Part shown: positions 1 to 5,986 of the stretch, in pieces
Position numbering within the stretch: position 1 is the first letter of the stretch
How the letters are laid out: every line of letters begins with the position of its first letter
From: an uncultured Sulfurimonas sp.
Lineage (GTDB): Bacteria > Campylobacterota > Campylobacteria > Campylobacterales > Sulfurimonadaceae
DNA length: 17,287 nt
Direction of reading: 5' to 3'
Assembly: GCA_937914675.1 (NCBI GenBank)
Contig: CALDOC010000472.1
Coordinates: forward strand, 1-17,287
Notes under the pieces: model-generated
The model's database searches: none
The model's input: only the letters and a program-made list of their open reading frames with translations
Told to the model about the DNA's origin: nothing
Translations under genes and position numbers: made by a program

Positions 1-761
1 TCCACTCCGCCATTGACGGCTTCAAGACACGCGTCGACCTTTGGTATCATTCCTCCATGAATGGTTCCATCTTCTTTATAGGCTTCTATCTCTTTTTCCG
101 TTAGCGTTTCTAAGAGCTTTTTGTTTTTGTCCAAAACGCCGACAATGTCGGTCATGAAGATAATTTTCTTAGCTTTCATGGCTACCGCGATTTTGCTCGC
201 CGCCAAATCGGCGTTGATGTTAAAGCCTGGATGATTCACCGCGTTTCCCGACGCTATGGGCGCGATGACCGGTATAAATTTGTCTTCAAGGAGTTTTGCG
301 ATTACGCCACTGTTGATATTGACTATCTCGCCAACCAAACCATACTTTCCACCCGCTTTTGGCTCGGCTGAGATGCAGTTGGCGTCTTTGCCCGTAATGC
401 CTAAAGCTTTTCCTCCATGCATGTTGAGAAGCGTTGTGATTTCTTTGTTTATGCTTCCGCTTAAAACCATCTCCACGACTTCCATGACTTCTACGCTCGT
501 CACTCTCATTCCATCGACAAACTCGCTTTTTATCTGAAGTTTATCGAGCATTTGATTGATTTTATTGCCGCCGCCATGCACTATGACGGGCTTAACGCCA
601 ATGAGATAGAGTAAGATAATGTCTTGCGCGAATTTATTCTTTAGTTCGGGATTTATTTGAGCCGAACCACCGTATTTTATGACAAACGTCTCATTCGCGT
701 ATTTTTTTATGTAGGGAAGGGCTTCTAAAAGAGTCTGCGCCGTTTCAATTTTGCTTATCAT
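1..761 (-). CDS. argB: Acetylglutamate kinase, 3' end outside window
   Basis: Phosphorylates N-acetyl-L-glutamate with ATP, the second step of arginine biosynthesis, in the cytosol. The visible 253 codons are the N-terminal part of a protein usually 280-300 residues long; the stop lies beyond the left edge. The amino-acid kinase fold is recognisable from KYGGSA (residues 29-34), VHGGG (61-65), DGMRVT (83-88), and later FNINAD and GGMIPKV, all typical ArgB segments. The ATG at 759-761 is preceded by AAAGGA, spaced well for ribosome binding. Both the start and this site lie inside the end of the lipoprotein gene, with a 17-base overlap, so translation is probably coupled. It is the last visible gene of the operon pcm-thyX-lipoprotein-argB. 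The identification is firm; only the C-terminus is unseen. Confidence 0.96.
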   Translation of the reverse strand, partial: MISKIETAQTLLEALPYIKKYANETFVIKYGGSAQINPELKNKFAQDIILLYLIGVKPVIVHGGGNKINQMLDKLQIKSEFVDGMRVTSVEVMEVVEMVLSGSINKEITTLLNMHGGKALGITGKDANCISAEPKAGGKYGLVGEIVNINSGVIAKLLEDKFIPVIAPIASGNAVNHPGFNINADLAASKIAVAMKAKKIIFMTDIVGVLDKNKKLLETLTEKEIEAYKEDGTIHGGMIPKVDACLEAVNGGV

Positions 762-978
762 CTGCGTCCTTTGAAAATTTAATTATGTCGTCTTGACTTT
801 CATGTTTATCTTTGAGTTTGTCAAACGCTTTTTGCGCTTTTTCCTCCGAGTAGTTTTGGCACTCCTTAGGAATAGTAGCCATGGCATCGGAAGAAATTTG
901 GTCGCATACGGTGGCGTTTAGCGTAAAGTTTGAACAACCGCTAAAGATGATTGCCATTAATGGTAATATTTTGAACAT
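745..978 (-). CDS. Small predicted lipoprotein, 77 residues
   Basis: A short protein of unknown function. It begins with a lipoprotein-type signal: a Lys at position 3, a hydrophobic stretch to residue 12, then the lipobox FSGC with Cys15 as the predicted lipidated residue. The mature part is hydrophilic and rich in Lys, Asp and Glu. It has two further cysteines (25 and 40) that could form a disulfide in the periplasm. Two ATG codons stand in tandem (979-981 and 976-978). The second is chosen because AGGAG lies five bases before it and only two before the first. A longer reading from 1056 would run into thyX and has no such site. The gene starts 8 bases after the thyX stop and overlaps the argB start by 17 bases. 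It looks like a real but lineage-restricted gene carried along in the operon. Confidence 0.75.
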   Translation of the reverse strand: MFKILPLMAIIFSGCSNFTLNATVCDQISSDAMATIPKECQNYSEEKAQKAFDKLKDKHESQDDIIKFSKDADDKQN

Positions 979-986
979 CATTGCTC

Positions 987-1820
987 CTATTTTTGTTTTA
1001 TGATTAAATCTAAGTATTTTTTTGGAGTCGCTTTCATCATCTCTTGAGCGAGCCATCGTATCTGAAAAAACGCGGCTCCGCTATCTCTAAGAGTAAAGTA
1101 GTTTTTTAAGCTTCTAAGATTGAACGTGACTACCATGTCGACTTTTACGTTGTCCGTGACGATGTGCTTAAACGCGTCGCCGACGTTGCGCTTTTTCTTT
1201 CCAGCTTGAAGCGCTTCGTAGAGTTTTTGCGGGTTACCGGCAAACTCTTCCACAAAAGGGAGTGAACTTTTAGCGACGGCGATGGAGTGAAAATCCGAAA
1301 CTTTTTTAGATTGAAAATCAAGTTTATCGTACATGCCGCCAATTTCAAGTCGATTGTAATCCTCGTCGGCGGTCACGAACATGTCAAATTCTAGCACCTT
1401 GTCTATGAAAAATTCCCTATCCCCTCCATGTTTTGAAGCGACAAAGGCGTTGATAATTCCGCTCATGGTGTAGCGCGTGCTTCTAACGCTAATAGCTTGA
1501 AGACGGTGACGCGCATGTTCTTGCAAAACGCCGCGAGAAGTTCCACGAATCAAAAAGCTAAGGTTGGCGTGTTCGAGTATGGAATGGTGAAAATACGTCC
1601 AAGCCAAATCGTCCAAGAGTTTGGAGTCTTCTATCTCGTTGAGTTCGTCGAGCATCTCACTCGTGGGCATCTGGCGTTCAATTTTTTTGACGACGTCGTT
1701 TTCACTATTTTCAAAACTGTCGTAACAAGTGCGGGCTGCGCTTTCAGCCACGCCGATGCCCGTGTCTTGAAGTAGAACCACCTTCGGTTTGCTATACCTA
1801 ATCCCGTATGTCTCTTGCAT
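987..1820 (-). CDS. thyX: FAD-dependent thymidylate synthase ThyX
   Basis: Makes dTMP from dUMP with methylene-tetrahydrofolate and a flavin/NADPH hydride source; it replaces ThyA in many Campylobacterota. The diagnostic RHRx7S motif is present: R104-H105-R106 followed by Ser114, inside ARHRLQAISVRSTRYT. An upstream SILEH segment (residues 80-84) and the C-terminal NLRSLKNYFTLR segment also fit the family. The length of 277 residues is slightly longer than the common 200-260 but normal for this group. The ATG at 1818-1820 has a purine-rich AGAGGGTGG just upstream. It lies 72 bases after pcm and 8 bases before the lipoprotein gene. No ThyA is seen in the window. Confidence 0.96.
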   Translation of the reverse strand: MQETYGIRYSKPKVVLLQDTGIGVAESAARTCYDSFENSENDVVKKIERQMPTSEMLDELNEIEDSKLLDDLAWTYFHHSILEHANLSFLIRGTSRGVLQEHARHRLQAISVRSTRYTMSGIINAFVASKHGGDREFFIDKVLEFDMFVTADEDYNRLEIGGMYDKLDFQSKKVSDFHSIAVAKSSLPFVEEFAGNPQKLYEALQAGKKKRNVGDAFKHIVTDNVKVDMVVTFNLRSLKNYFTLRDSGAAFFQIRWLAQEMMKATPKKYLDLIIKQK

Positions 1821-1846
1821 AATCCACCCTCTATTTGATTAAGCGT

Positions 1847-1852
1847 ATTTTA
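1847..1852 (-). promoter_or_regulatory. Possible -10 element before thyX
   Basis: On the minus strand the pcm-thyX gap holds TTGTAAAATACG, whose TAAAAT could serve as a -10 element about 27 bases before the thyX start. There is no convincing -35, and in this phylum -35 boxes are usually poor. thyX may equally be read from the pcm promoter. This is a weak call resting only on the hexamer and its position. Confidence 0.25.
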
Positions 1853-1892
1853 CAACATAAAGGTTTAATCTAATATCTGAATCGTTCCGGCT

Positions 1893-2531
1893 CTATTTTT
1901 GAACGCCGTCGAGTATGGGCACGAAGTCGCAAGCTTCCAACTCCATTCTTTGTATCTTCGAACCGCTCTTTTTAAACTTCGTGATAATTTGCTTTGAGCC
2001 TTTTTGCATGGGAGCGACCAAAATCCCGCCGTCGGCCAACTGCTCAAAAAGTTTGGCGGGTATCTCTTTTGCGGTGGCTGAGAACAAAATCCTATCATAA
2101 GGGGCGTACTGCGACCAGCCTTTTTGTCCATCGTCGGTTCTTGTGTGAACGTTGTTAATGCCAAGAGCGCGAAAACGTATTTTCGCTTCCAACATGAGAG
2201 ACTCTATTCGCTCAATGGTAAAAACGCCACGAAAAAGATGCGACAGAACCGCGGCTTGGTAGCCGCTTCCACAACCTATCTCTAAAACCCTGTCCGCGCC
2301 TTTTGATTCTAAATACTCGCTCATTTTAGCAACCGTTAAAGGCGAACTTATGTATTGAGAAGAGCCGATGGGGAGGGCGTCTAATTTATAAGCGTTCTGT
2401 CTAAACCCCGCTGGAACGAACTCCTCTCTACTTGTGGCCGCTATCGCATGTTTGACTTCTTTACTAAGAGTAAACTGTTTATCGCACTCTTCAGCTAAAC
2501 GAGCTGTTTTTTTCGCTGTTAATCTATCCAA
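1893..2531 (-). CDS. pcm: Protein-L-isoaspartate O-methyltransferase, TTG start
   Basis: Repairs age-damaged proteins by methylating L-isoaspartyl residues with S-adenosylmethionine. The SAM-binding motif I VLEIGCGSGYQAAVLS is at residues 82-97, and ISSPLTVAKM (61-70) is the family's substrate/active-site segment. DRILFSATAKEIP and DGGILVAPM follow as expected. The length of 212 residues is normal. The start is a TTG at 2529-2531: no ATG or GTG lies in frame between it and the upstream TGA, and the N-terminus MDRLTAKKTARLAE resembles relatives from memory. The ribosome site is weak (CAGG about 11 bases upstream). It is the first gene of the minus-strand operon and is divergent from the GMC dehydrogenase pair. 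Confidence 0.95.
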   Translation of the reverse strand: MDRLTAKKTARLAEECDKQFTLSKEVKHAIAATSREEFVPAGFRQNAYKLDALPIGSSQYISSPLTVAKMSEYLESKGADRVLEIGCGSGYQAAVLSHLFRGVFTIERIESLMLEAKIRFRALGINNVHTRTDDGQKGWSQYAPYDRILFSATAKEIPAKLFEQLADGGILVAPMQKGSKQIITKFKKSGSKIQRMELEACDFVPILDGVQK

Positions 2532-2562
2532 TTTAGTGTATGCCTGTCATGATGTATTTTTT

Positions 2563-2568
2563 ATTATA
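2563..2568 (-). promoter_or_regulatory. -10 element of the pcm-thyX-argB operon
   Basis: The minus strand reads AGCTATAATAAAAAATACATC here, a perfect TATAAT followed by A/T-rich sequence. Transcription would begin near 2556, giving a leader of roughly 25 bases before the TTG start of pcm. It is back to back with the plus-strand promoter at 2623-2637 in the 129-base divergent gap. Confidence 0.55.
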
Positions 2569-2622
2569 GCTCTTCTAAGCAAAGCTTATTCCTACTTTTT
2601 GCATTACGCGAATAACGCGCTC

Positions 2623-2637
2623 TTTTTGAGTATAATT
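2623..2637 (+). promoter_or_regulatory. Promoter -10 region of the GMC dehydrogenase genes
   Basis: TTTTTGAGTATAATT, with TATAAT at 2631-2636, lies 25 bases before the start of the small-subunit gene. It matches the sequence before rpmI (5052-5066) in 14 of 15 positions, and fits the extended T-rich/TG-type vegetative promoters of Campylobacterota. Transcription should start near 2643, leaving a very short leader that contains the AGGAGG ribosome site at 2645-2650. Confidence 0.6.
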
Positions 2638-2660
2638 TTAAAAAAGGAGGATTTAAAACC

Positions 2661-3146
2661 ATGAATTCTCGAAGAATTTTTTTGAAAGCGGGGTTCTTGT
2701 CGACCGCGATATTTGTCATGAATGGTTGTGAACTCTTTAGCGTAACAACTTCTCAAGATACGATTAGAGTACTGCAAAACGACCTTTTCCCTCAAGCGAA
2801 AAAACTAGGAGTAGAGACTTCACGCTACATAGAGATTATTTTGCGTCACGCTCGCGTAAGTGAAGAAGATAAAAAGTTTATAAAAAATGGCGTTAAATGG
2901 CTCAACGAAGAGTCGGTACTGATGTACAAAACAACGTACGTCAAACTGCTCGTTAGCGATAGAGAAGAAGTCTTGAACGCCATTTCTAAGAAAAAGTGGG
3001 GGAGAAGTTTTATGAAAGAGATGACGAGTTATCTTTTCGAAGCGATGTTGGGCGATCCAATATATGGAGGGAACAATAATGAAGCGGGATGGAAGTGGCT
3101 CAAATTTACAGGCGGGAATCCTAGACCAAAAGAGGCGTATCTATAA
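2661..3146 (+). CDS. Gluconate 2-dehydrogenase subunit 3-like protein
   Basis: Probable small (gamma-type) partner of the GMC flavoprotein encoded next. Such subunits carry a Tat signal and help export the folded, FAD-loaded large subunit, which has no signal of its own. The N-terminus shows SRRIFLK (residues 3-9), a textbook twin-arginine motif, then a hydrophobic stretch ending in VMNGC. Cys23 could be lipidated, although Met at -3 and Asn at -2 are not ideal. The rest (161 residues) is mainly helical, with GRSFMKEMTSYLFEAMLGDP and a C-terminal GWKWLKFTGGNPRP segment typical of the family. AGGAGG stands ten bases before the ATG. The stop overlaps the next start by one base (TAATG), which indicates translational coupling. 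The substrate is unknown. Confidence 0.85.
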   Translation: MNSRRIFLKAGFLSTAIFVMNGCELFSVTTSQDTIRVLQNDLFPQAKKLGVETSRYIEIILRHARVSEEDKKFIKNGVKWLNEESVLMYKTTYVKLLVSDREEVLNAISKKKWGRSFMKEMTSYLFEAMLGDPIYGGNNNEAGWKWLKFTGGNPRPKEAYL

Positions 3147-4798
3147 TGTATGACGTATGTATTATCGGAAGCGGAGCGGGTGGCTCGCCTATCGCTTACG
3201 AGTTGGCGAACGCGGGGTTTAAAGTCGTCGTTTTGGAAAAAGGCGAAAATTACGCCGAGAAAGATTTTAGCAAAGACGAGCTTGGGGTAAGTAGACGAGA
3301 CATGTTCACTCCGCCGCTCAATGAACAAAAACACGTCATAAACGAATACGCGAAAGATGGAACGTTCACTACTTACGACGGCGAAAAATCGGGCTGGAAT
3401 TTTTGGAATGGGTCGATGGTTGGCGGCTCGTCAAATCTCATGAGTGGTTATTTCCATAGAATGAAACCAAACGACTTTAGGCTCAAAAGCGCGTATGGCG
3501 ACATAAAAGGCGCCAACGTCGTTGATTGGCCCATAAGTTATGAAAAGTTGGAACCATACTACGCGAAGGTTGAAAAAGTCGTCGGCGTTAGCGGTCGCGT
3601 TATAAAACACAAACGTCAAGAACCTCGTTCAAGCCCTGATTTTCCCTATCCGGAACTTGAAACAAACGGCGTAGTCAAATGGTTCGACAAGGCTTGTTTT
3701 GAGTTGGGTTTTGAGAGTTTGCCGACTCCTCGCGCGGTTTTGAGCGGCGACGCGCTTGGCAGAGCGGGGTGCTATTATTCAAACTTTTGTGGAAGTTATG
3801 GATGTTCTAGCGGAGCCAAAGGAAGCGCAAGAGCCGCTCTTTTGCAAAAGTGCGACGCTAAAATCATTACGGACGCTTTCGTTTATAAACTTGTGAGCGA
3901 CAAGAGTAAGGTGACTCACGCCCACTACTATACGAAACATGGTTTTTCCCATTCCATTGAAGCCAAAATCTTTGTTTTAGCCGCTCAAGCCATAGAGAGT
4001 TCTCGCTTGCTTTTAAATTCGAAAAATAGACATTTTCCAAACGGTTTGGCAAACTCTAGCGGGGAACTGGGGAAAAATCTCATCTTCTCCGCCGGAGGGA
4101 GCGGGAGCGGTAGATTTATATTTGAAAACTTAACGATGCGACAACAAAAAGAGCTTATGCAAACGGGACTTTTTTTCAATCGCTCTCTTCAAGATTGGTA
4201 TGAGTATGAAGAGGATGGCGAAACCCGCAAAGGCGGAACGATTGACTTTTTATTTGAACATCAAAACATAATCTCTCGCGTCAAAAGAGAGATGTACGAC
4301 GAGAGTGGAGGCTTGATATGGGGTCAAGCTTTAGTGGATAAAGTTCATAAAACCATAACGACGTCAAGGGTGCTGACTTTTGAAGTGTTTAACGATTGGT
4401 TGCCGACCGACAACTGCAATGTGGGAGTGGACGAGAACGTGAAAGACAAGTACGGAGTGCCGGTTGGAGTCATAAACCTAAACGGACACTCTCATGATTT
4501 AAAGGTTGGAGAAAGTTTGGCGAAGAAAGCCGTTGAGGTTTTGAAAAAAATGGGCGCGGTTGAGATTGACTACTCCATCTCCTCGTCTCCTCCGCCAAAT
4601 CTCGTGGCTGGTGGATGCAGATTTGGAGACGATCCAAAAACTTCCGTTTTAGACAAAAACTGTAAGGCTCATGACCTAAAAAACCTCTACGTCTCAGATG
4701 CGTCGTTTATGCCAACTGGAGGAAGCGTTCCTTATACATGGACCATATACGCCAACTCTTTTAGAGTGGCGGAGGCGATAGCGCGTGAATTAAACTAA
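3146..4798 (+). CDS. GMC-family FAD oxidoreductase with altered active site
   Basis: A 550-residue flavoprotein of the glucose-methanol-choline family, presumably periplasmic through its Tat-bearing partner. FAD binding is shown by VCIIGSGAGG (G8, G10, G13) with LEKG at residues 30-33, a GGSS segment at 93-96, and the C-terminal NLYVSDASFMPTGG. The GMC C-terminal domain is complete (CRFGDDPKTSVLD from residue 491). Three cysteines (209, 215 and 220) cluster in RAGCYYSNFCGSYGCSSG; whether they bind a cluster, as in some FAD glucose dehydrogenases, is open. By eye alignment the two usual catalytic residues are missing: the His before GTCR is Leu486, and the His/Asn of the VNPTLT segment is Pro529. 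The substrate cannot be predicted. No cytochrome c subunit follows, so the electron acceptor must be encoded elsewhere. Confidence 0.88.
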   Translation: MYDVCIIGSGAGGSPIAYELANAGFKVVVLEKGENYAEKDFSKDELGVSRRDMFTPPLNEQKHVINEYAKDGTFTTYDGEKSGWNFWNGSMVGGSSNLMSGYFHRMKPNDFRLKSAYGDIKGANVVDWPISYEKLEPYYAKVEKVVGVSGRVIKHKRQEPRSSPDFPYPELETNGVVKWFDKACFELGFESLPTPRAVLSGDALGRAGCYYSNFCGSYGCSSGAKGSARAALLQKCDAKIITDAFVYKLVSDKSKVTHAHYYTKHGFSHSIEAKIFVLAAQAIESSRLLLNSKNRHFPNGLANSSGELGKNLIFSAGGSGSGRFIFENLTMRQQKELMQTGLFFNRSLQDWYEYEEDGETRKGGTIDFLFEHQNIISRVKREMYDESGGLIWGQALVDKVHKTITTSRVLTFEVFNDWLPTDNCNVGVDENVKDKYGVPVGVINLNGHSHDLKVGESLAKKAVEVLKKMGAVEIDYSISSSPPPNLVAGGCRFGDDPKTSVLDKNCKAHDLKNLYVSDASFMPTGGSVPYTWTIYANSFRVAEAIARELN

Positions 4799-5025
4799 TT
4801 GTCATCTCTATATTTAGAGATGCCACAAGCTTGATTTGGCGTTGGCGGATGCTCTTTTAAGTACGTCAAGTCTTCTAACGTTTGGTCTAAAACTCTTTTT
4901 TGCTGTAAAATGGGAAGCATTAAATTGTCTTTTTCGTTGAGTGGAATGCTCCAATCTAGAAGTATCGTTTGTACTTCGTCGTCTAACTCTTTTAGCGCGT
5001 TATTTATATGTTTAATTGAATTCAT
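4795..5025 (-). CDS. Unrecognised 76-residue protein
   Basis: A small soluble protein with no recognised family. Residues 1-60 are amphipathic and rich in Leu, Asp, Glu and Lys (INNALKELDDEVQTILLDW, then LQQKRVLDQTLEDLTYLKE), which suggests a short helical bundle. The tail is polar with one Cys. The start at 5023-5025 is preferred over an extension to 5214, because the added part would cross the rpmI promoter and has an implausible composition. No ribosome site precedes the ATG; instead a TATAAT ends six bases before it, so the mRNA may be nearly leaderless. It converges on the GMC gene with a 4-base overlap of stops. Helical composition and conserved-looking context favour a real gene, but the function is unknown. 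Confidence 0.6.
   Translation of the reverse strand: MNSIKHINNALKELDDEVQTILLDWSIPLNEKDNLMLPILQQKRVLDQTLEDLTYLKEHPPTPNQACGISKYRDDN
4799..4828. terminator. Hairpin between convergent genes
   Basis: CATCTCTA (4803-4810) and TAGAGATG (4815-4822) form a perfect 8-base-pair stem around TATT. TTGT (4799-4802) and ACAA (4825-4828) can extend it across a 2-base bulge. It sits directly after the GMC stop and inside the last codons of the minus-strand small gene. Neither side has a strong T-run, so intrinsic termination is not certain. It may work as a weak bidirectional terminator or as an mRNA 3'-end stabiliser. Confidence 0.5.
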
Positions 5026-5031
5026 CAGTAG

Positions 5032-5037
5032 ATTATA
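5032..5037 (-). promoter_or_regulatory. -10 element of the 76-residue protein gene
   Basis: The minus strand reads TTTTGCTATAATCTACTG immediately before the ATG at 5025. A TSS about seven bases after this TATAAT would fall at or next to the start codon, giving a leaderless or near-leaderless message. The element is divergent from the rpmI promoter, and an A9 tract lies between them. Confidence 0.45.
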
Positions 5038-5051
5038 GCAAAAAAAAAGAA

Positions 5052-5066
5052 TTTTTGGGTATAATT
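5052..5066 (+). promoter_or_regulatory. Promoter -10 region of rpmI-rplT
   Basis: TTTTTGGGTATAATT with TATAAT at 5060-5065, nearly identical to the element at 2623-2637. Transcription near 5072 gives a leader of about 50 bases ahead of rpmI. An A-tract upstream (5040-5048) fits the A/T-rich periodic upstream regions seen at promoters of this phylum. Confidence 0.65.
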
Positions 5067-5121
5067 CCAATCTCAATTCCGACTTTGGTTGGATGCCAAG
5101 AATTTTACAAAGGAGCCATCG

Positions 5122-5313
5122 ATGCCTAAAATGAAATCGGTAAAAGGCGCGGTAAAGCGTTTCAAAGTTAAGAAAAATGGTACTGTTAAACGTGGAACAG
5201 CGTTTAGAAGTCATATTTTAACTAAACAAGACTCTCAAACTCGTCGTGGGCAAAACAGTCCTAAGACTGTCGCTAAAGTAGACGCAAAAAACATCAAGGC
5301 TATGATTAGCTAA
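5122..5313 (+). CDS. rpmI: Large ribosomal subunit protein bL35
   Basis: A small basic protein of the 50S subunit, 63 residues, close to the family's usual 64-66. MPKMKSVKGAVKRFKVKKNG at the N-terminus and HILTKQ in the middle are the conserved bL35 segments. The ATG at 5122 is chosen over an in-frame ATG at 5089 because AAAGGAG (5109-5115) lies seven bases before it and the family begins MPKMK. It is cotranscribed with rplT across a 104-base spacer. Unusually, infC, which often precedes these two genes, is not upstream here. Confidence 0.97.
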   Translation: MPKMKSVKGAVKRFKVKKNGTVKRGTAFRSHILTKQDSQTRRGQNSPKTVAKVDAKNIKAMIS

Positions 5314-5334
5314 TTTTAGCTGATTTATAAATCT

Positions 5335-5399
5335 CCAATTTTAAACAATTGGGCAAGACCACAAAATGAGTGGCACCCTGAGCATGTAAGTGTCTGGGT
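5335..5399 (+). promoter_or_regulatory. Structured rpmI-rplT spacer, possible autoregulatory leader
   Basis: The 104-base spacer contains a perfect hairpin CCAATT (5335-5340)/AATTGG (5347-5352). CCAC (5359-5362)/GTGG (5370-5373) and ACCC (5375-5378)/GGGT (5396-5399) can also pair, just before the AAGGAAA ribosome site of rplT. bL20 represses its own operon by binding leader RNA in E. coli and Bacillus, so a bL20-binding site is plausible here. The fold was only assessed by eye, and this does not match a leader I recognise. Confidence 0.35.
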
Positions 5400-5417
5400 A
5401 AAGAAAAAGGAAAAAAT

Positions 5418-5777
5418 ATGCCAAGAGTAAAAACAGGTATTGTTCGTAGAAGAAGACATAAAAAGATATTAAAATTAGCAAAAGGTTTCTATGGCGCTCG
5501 TCATAAGCACTTTAGAAAAGCTAAAGAGCAATTAGAACATTCAATGTACTACGCGTTCCGTGACCGTAAACAAAAGAAACGAGAATTCCGTAAATTGTGG
5601 ATTGTTCGTATCAATGCGGCGGCTCGTTTAAATGGAATGAACTATTCAACTTTTATGAATGGACTACACAAATCAGGTATCGAACTTGACCGTAAAATTC
5701 TTGCCGACATGGCGATGAACGACGCAGCTGCGTTTAGCGCAGTGGCTGAAGCCTCAAAAGCGGCATTGGCAAACTAA
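5418..5777 (+). CDS. rplT: Large ribosomal subunit protein bL20
   Basis: Binds 23S rRNA early in 50S assembly and in some bacteria represses its own operon. The 119 residues match the family length. The N-terminal extension MPRVKTGIVRRRRHKKILK is strongly basic, followed by AKGFYGARHKHFRKAKEQ, then RDRKQKKREFRKLWIVRINAAAR and GLHKSGIELDRKILADMA, all hallmark segments. A ribosome site AAAAGG stands about eight bases before the ATG. It is the second gene of the ribosomal pair and is followed by a terminator-like structure. Confidence 0.98.
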   Translation: MPRVKTGIVRRRRHKKILKLAKGFYGARHKHFRKAKEQLEHSMYYAFRDRKQKKREFRKLWIVRINAAARLNGMNYSTFMNGLHKSGIELDRKILADMAMNDAAAFSAVAEASKAALAN

Positions 5778-5808
5778 GTTTTAGACCTTAGGGTCTTTGG
5801 CTTTGCCA
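5767..5808 (+). terminator. Nested-stem terminator after rplT
   Basis: TGGCAAA (5767-5773) pairs with TTTGCCA (5802-5808), seven base pairs, enclosing AGACC (5783-5787)/GGTCT (5792-5796) with a TTAG loop. The outer arm includes the last codons of rplT, whose stop TAA lies inside the structure. The sequence after it is CTTTATATATTCC, only moderately T-rich. The position at the end of the operon supports a terminator role. Confidence 0.5.
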
Positions 5809-5986
5809 CTTTATATATTCCCTCTCTAATCCATATCCCTTCTAAGCCATTCCTTAATCCAATAGTATTTTCCCCTCTTCAAAACATTGTCGCAAAATGA
5901 TTAAAAAACCTCACTCTAAGATAATATATAGTAATAACTGAGTAGAATGAGTTATGTTTTTGTCATGAGTTAAAAGAGGATTATGA

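Noticed and set aside
256..537. Plus-strand open frame opposite argB, and similar frames opposite thyX, cheB and cheA
   Set aside because: Each lies fully inside a strongly supported gene on the other strand and has no motif of its own.
979..1056. Longer N-terminus for the lipoprotein gene, starting inside thyX
   Set aside because: It would put 26 charged residues before the signal peptide and overlap thyX by 70 bases; AGGAG sits correctly before the ATG at 978.
5089..5121. Earlier start for bL35
   Set aside because: The ribosome site lies inside this segment and the family begins at MPKMK.
5026..5214. N-terminal extension of the 76-residue protein across the rpmI start region
   Set aside because: The extension is antisense to rpmI and crosses both promoters; its composition (many Phe, Arg, Tyr) is unlike the rest.
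5371..5383. Possible sigma-54 promoter (TGGCAC followed by GC)
   Set aside because: GG and GC are 10 bases apart rather than 12, and it lies inside an operon of ribosomal protein genes.
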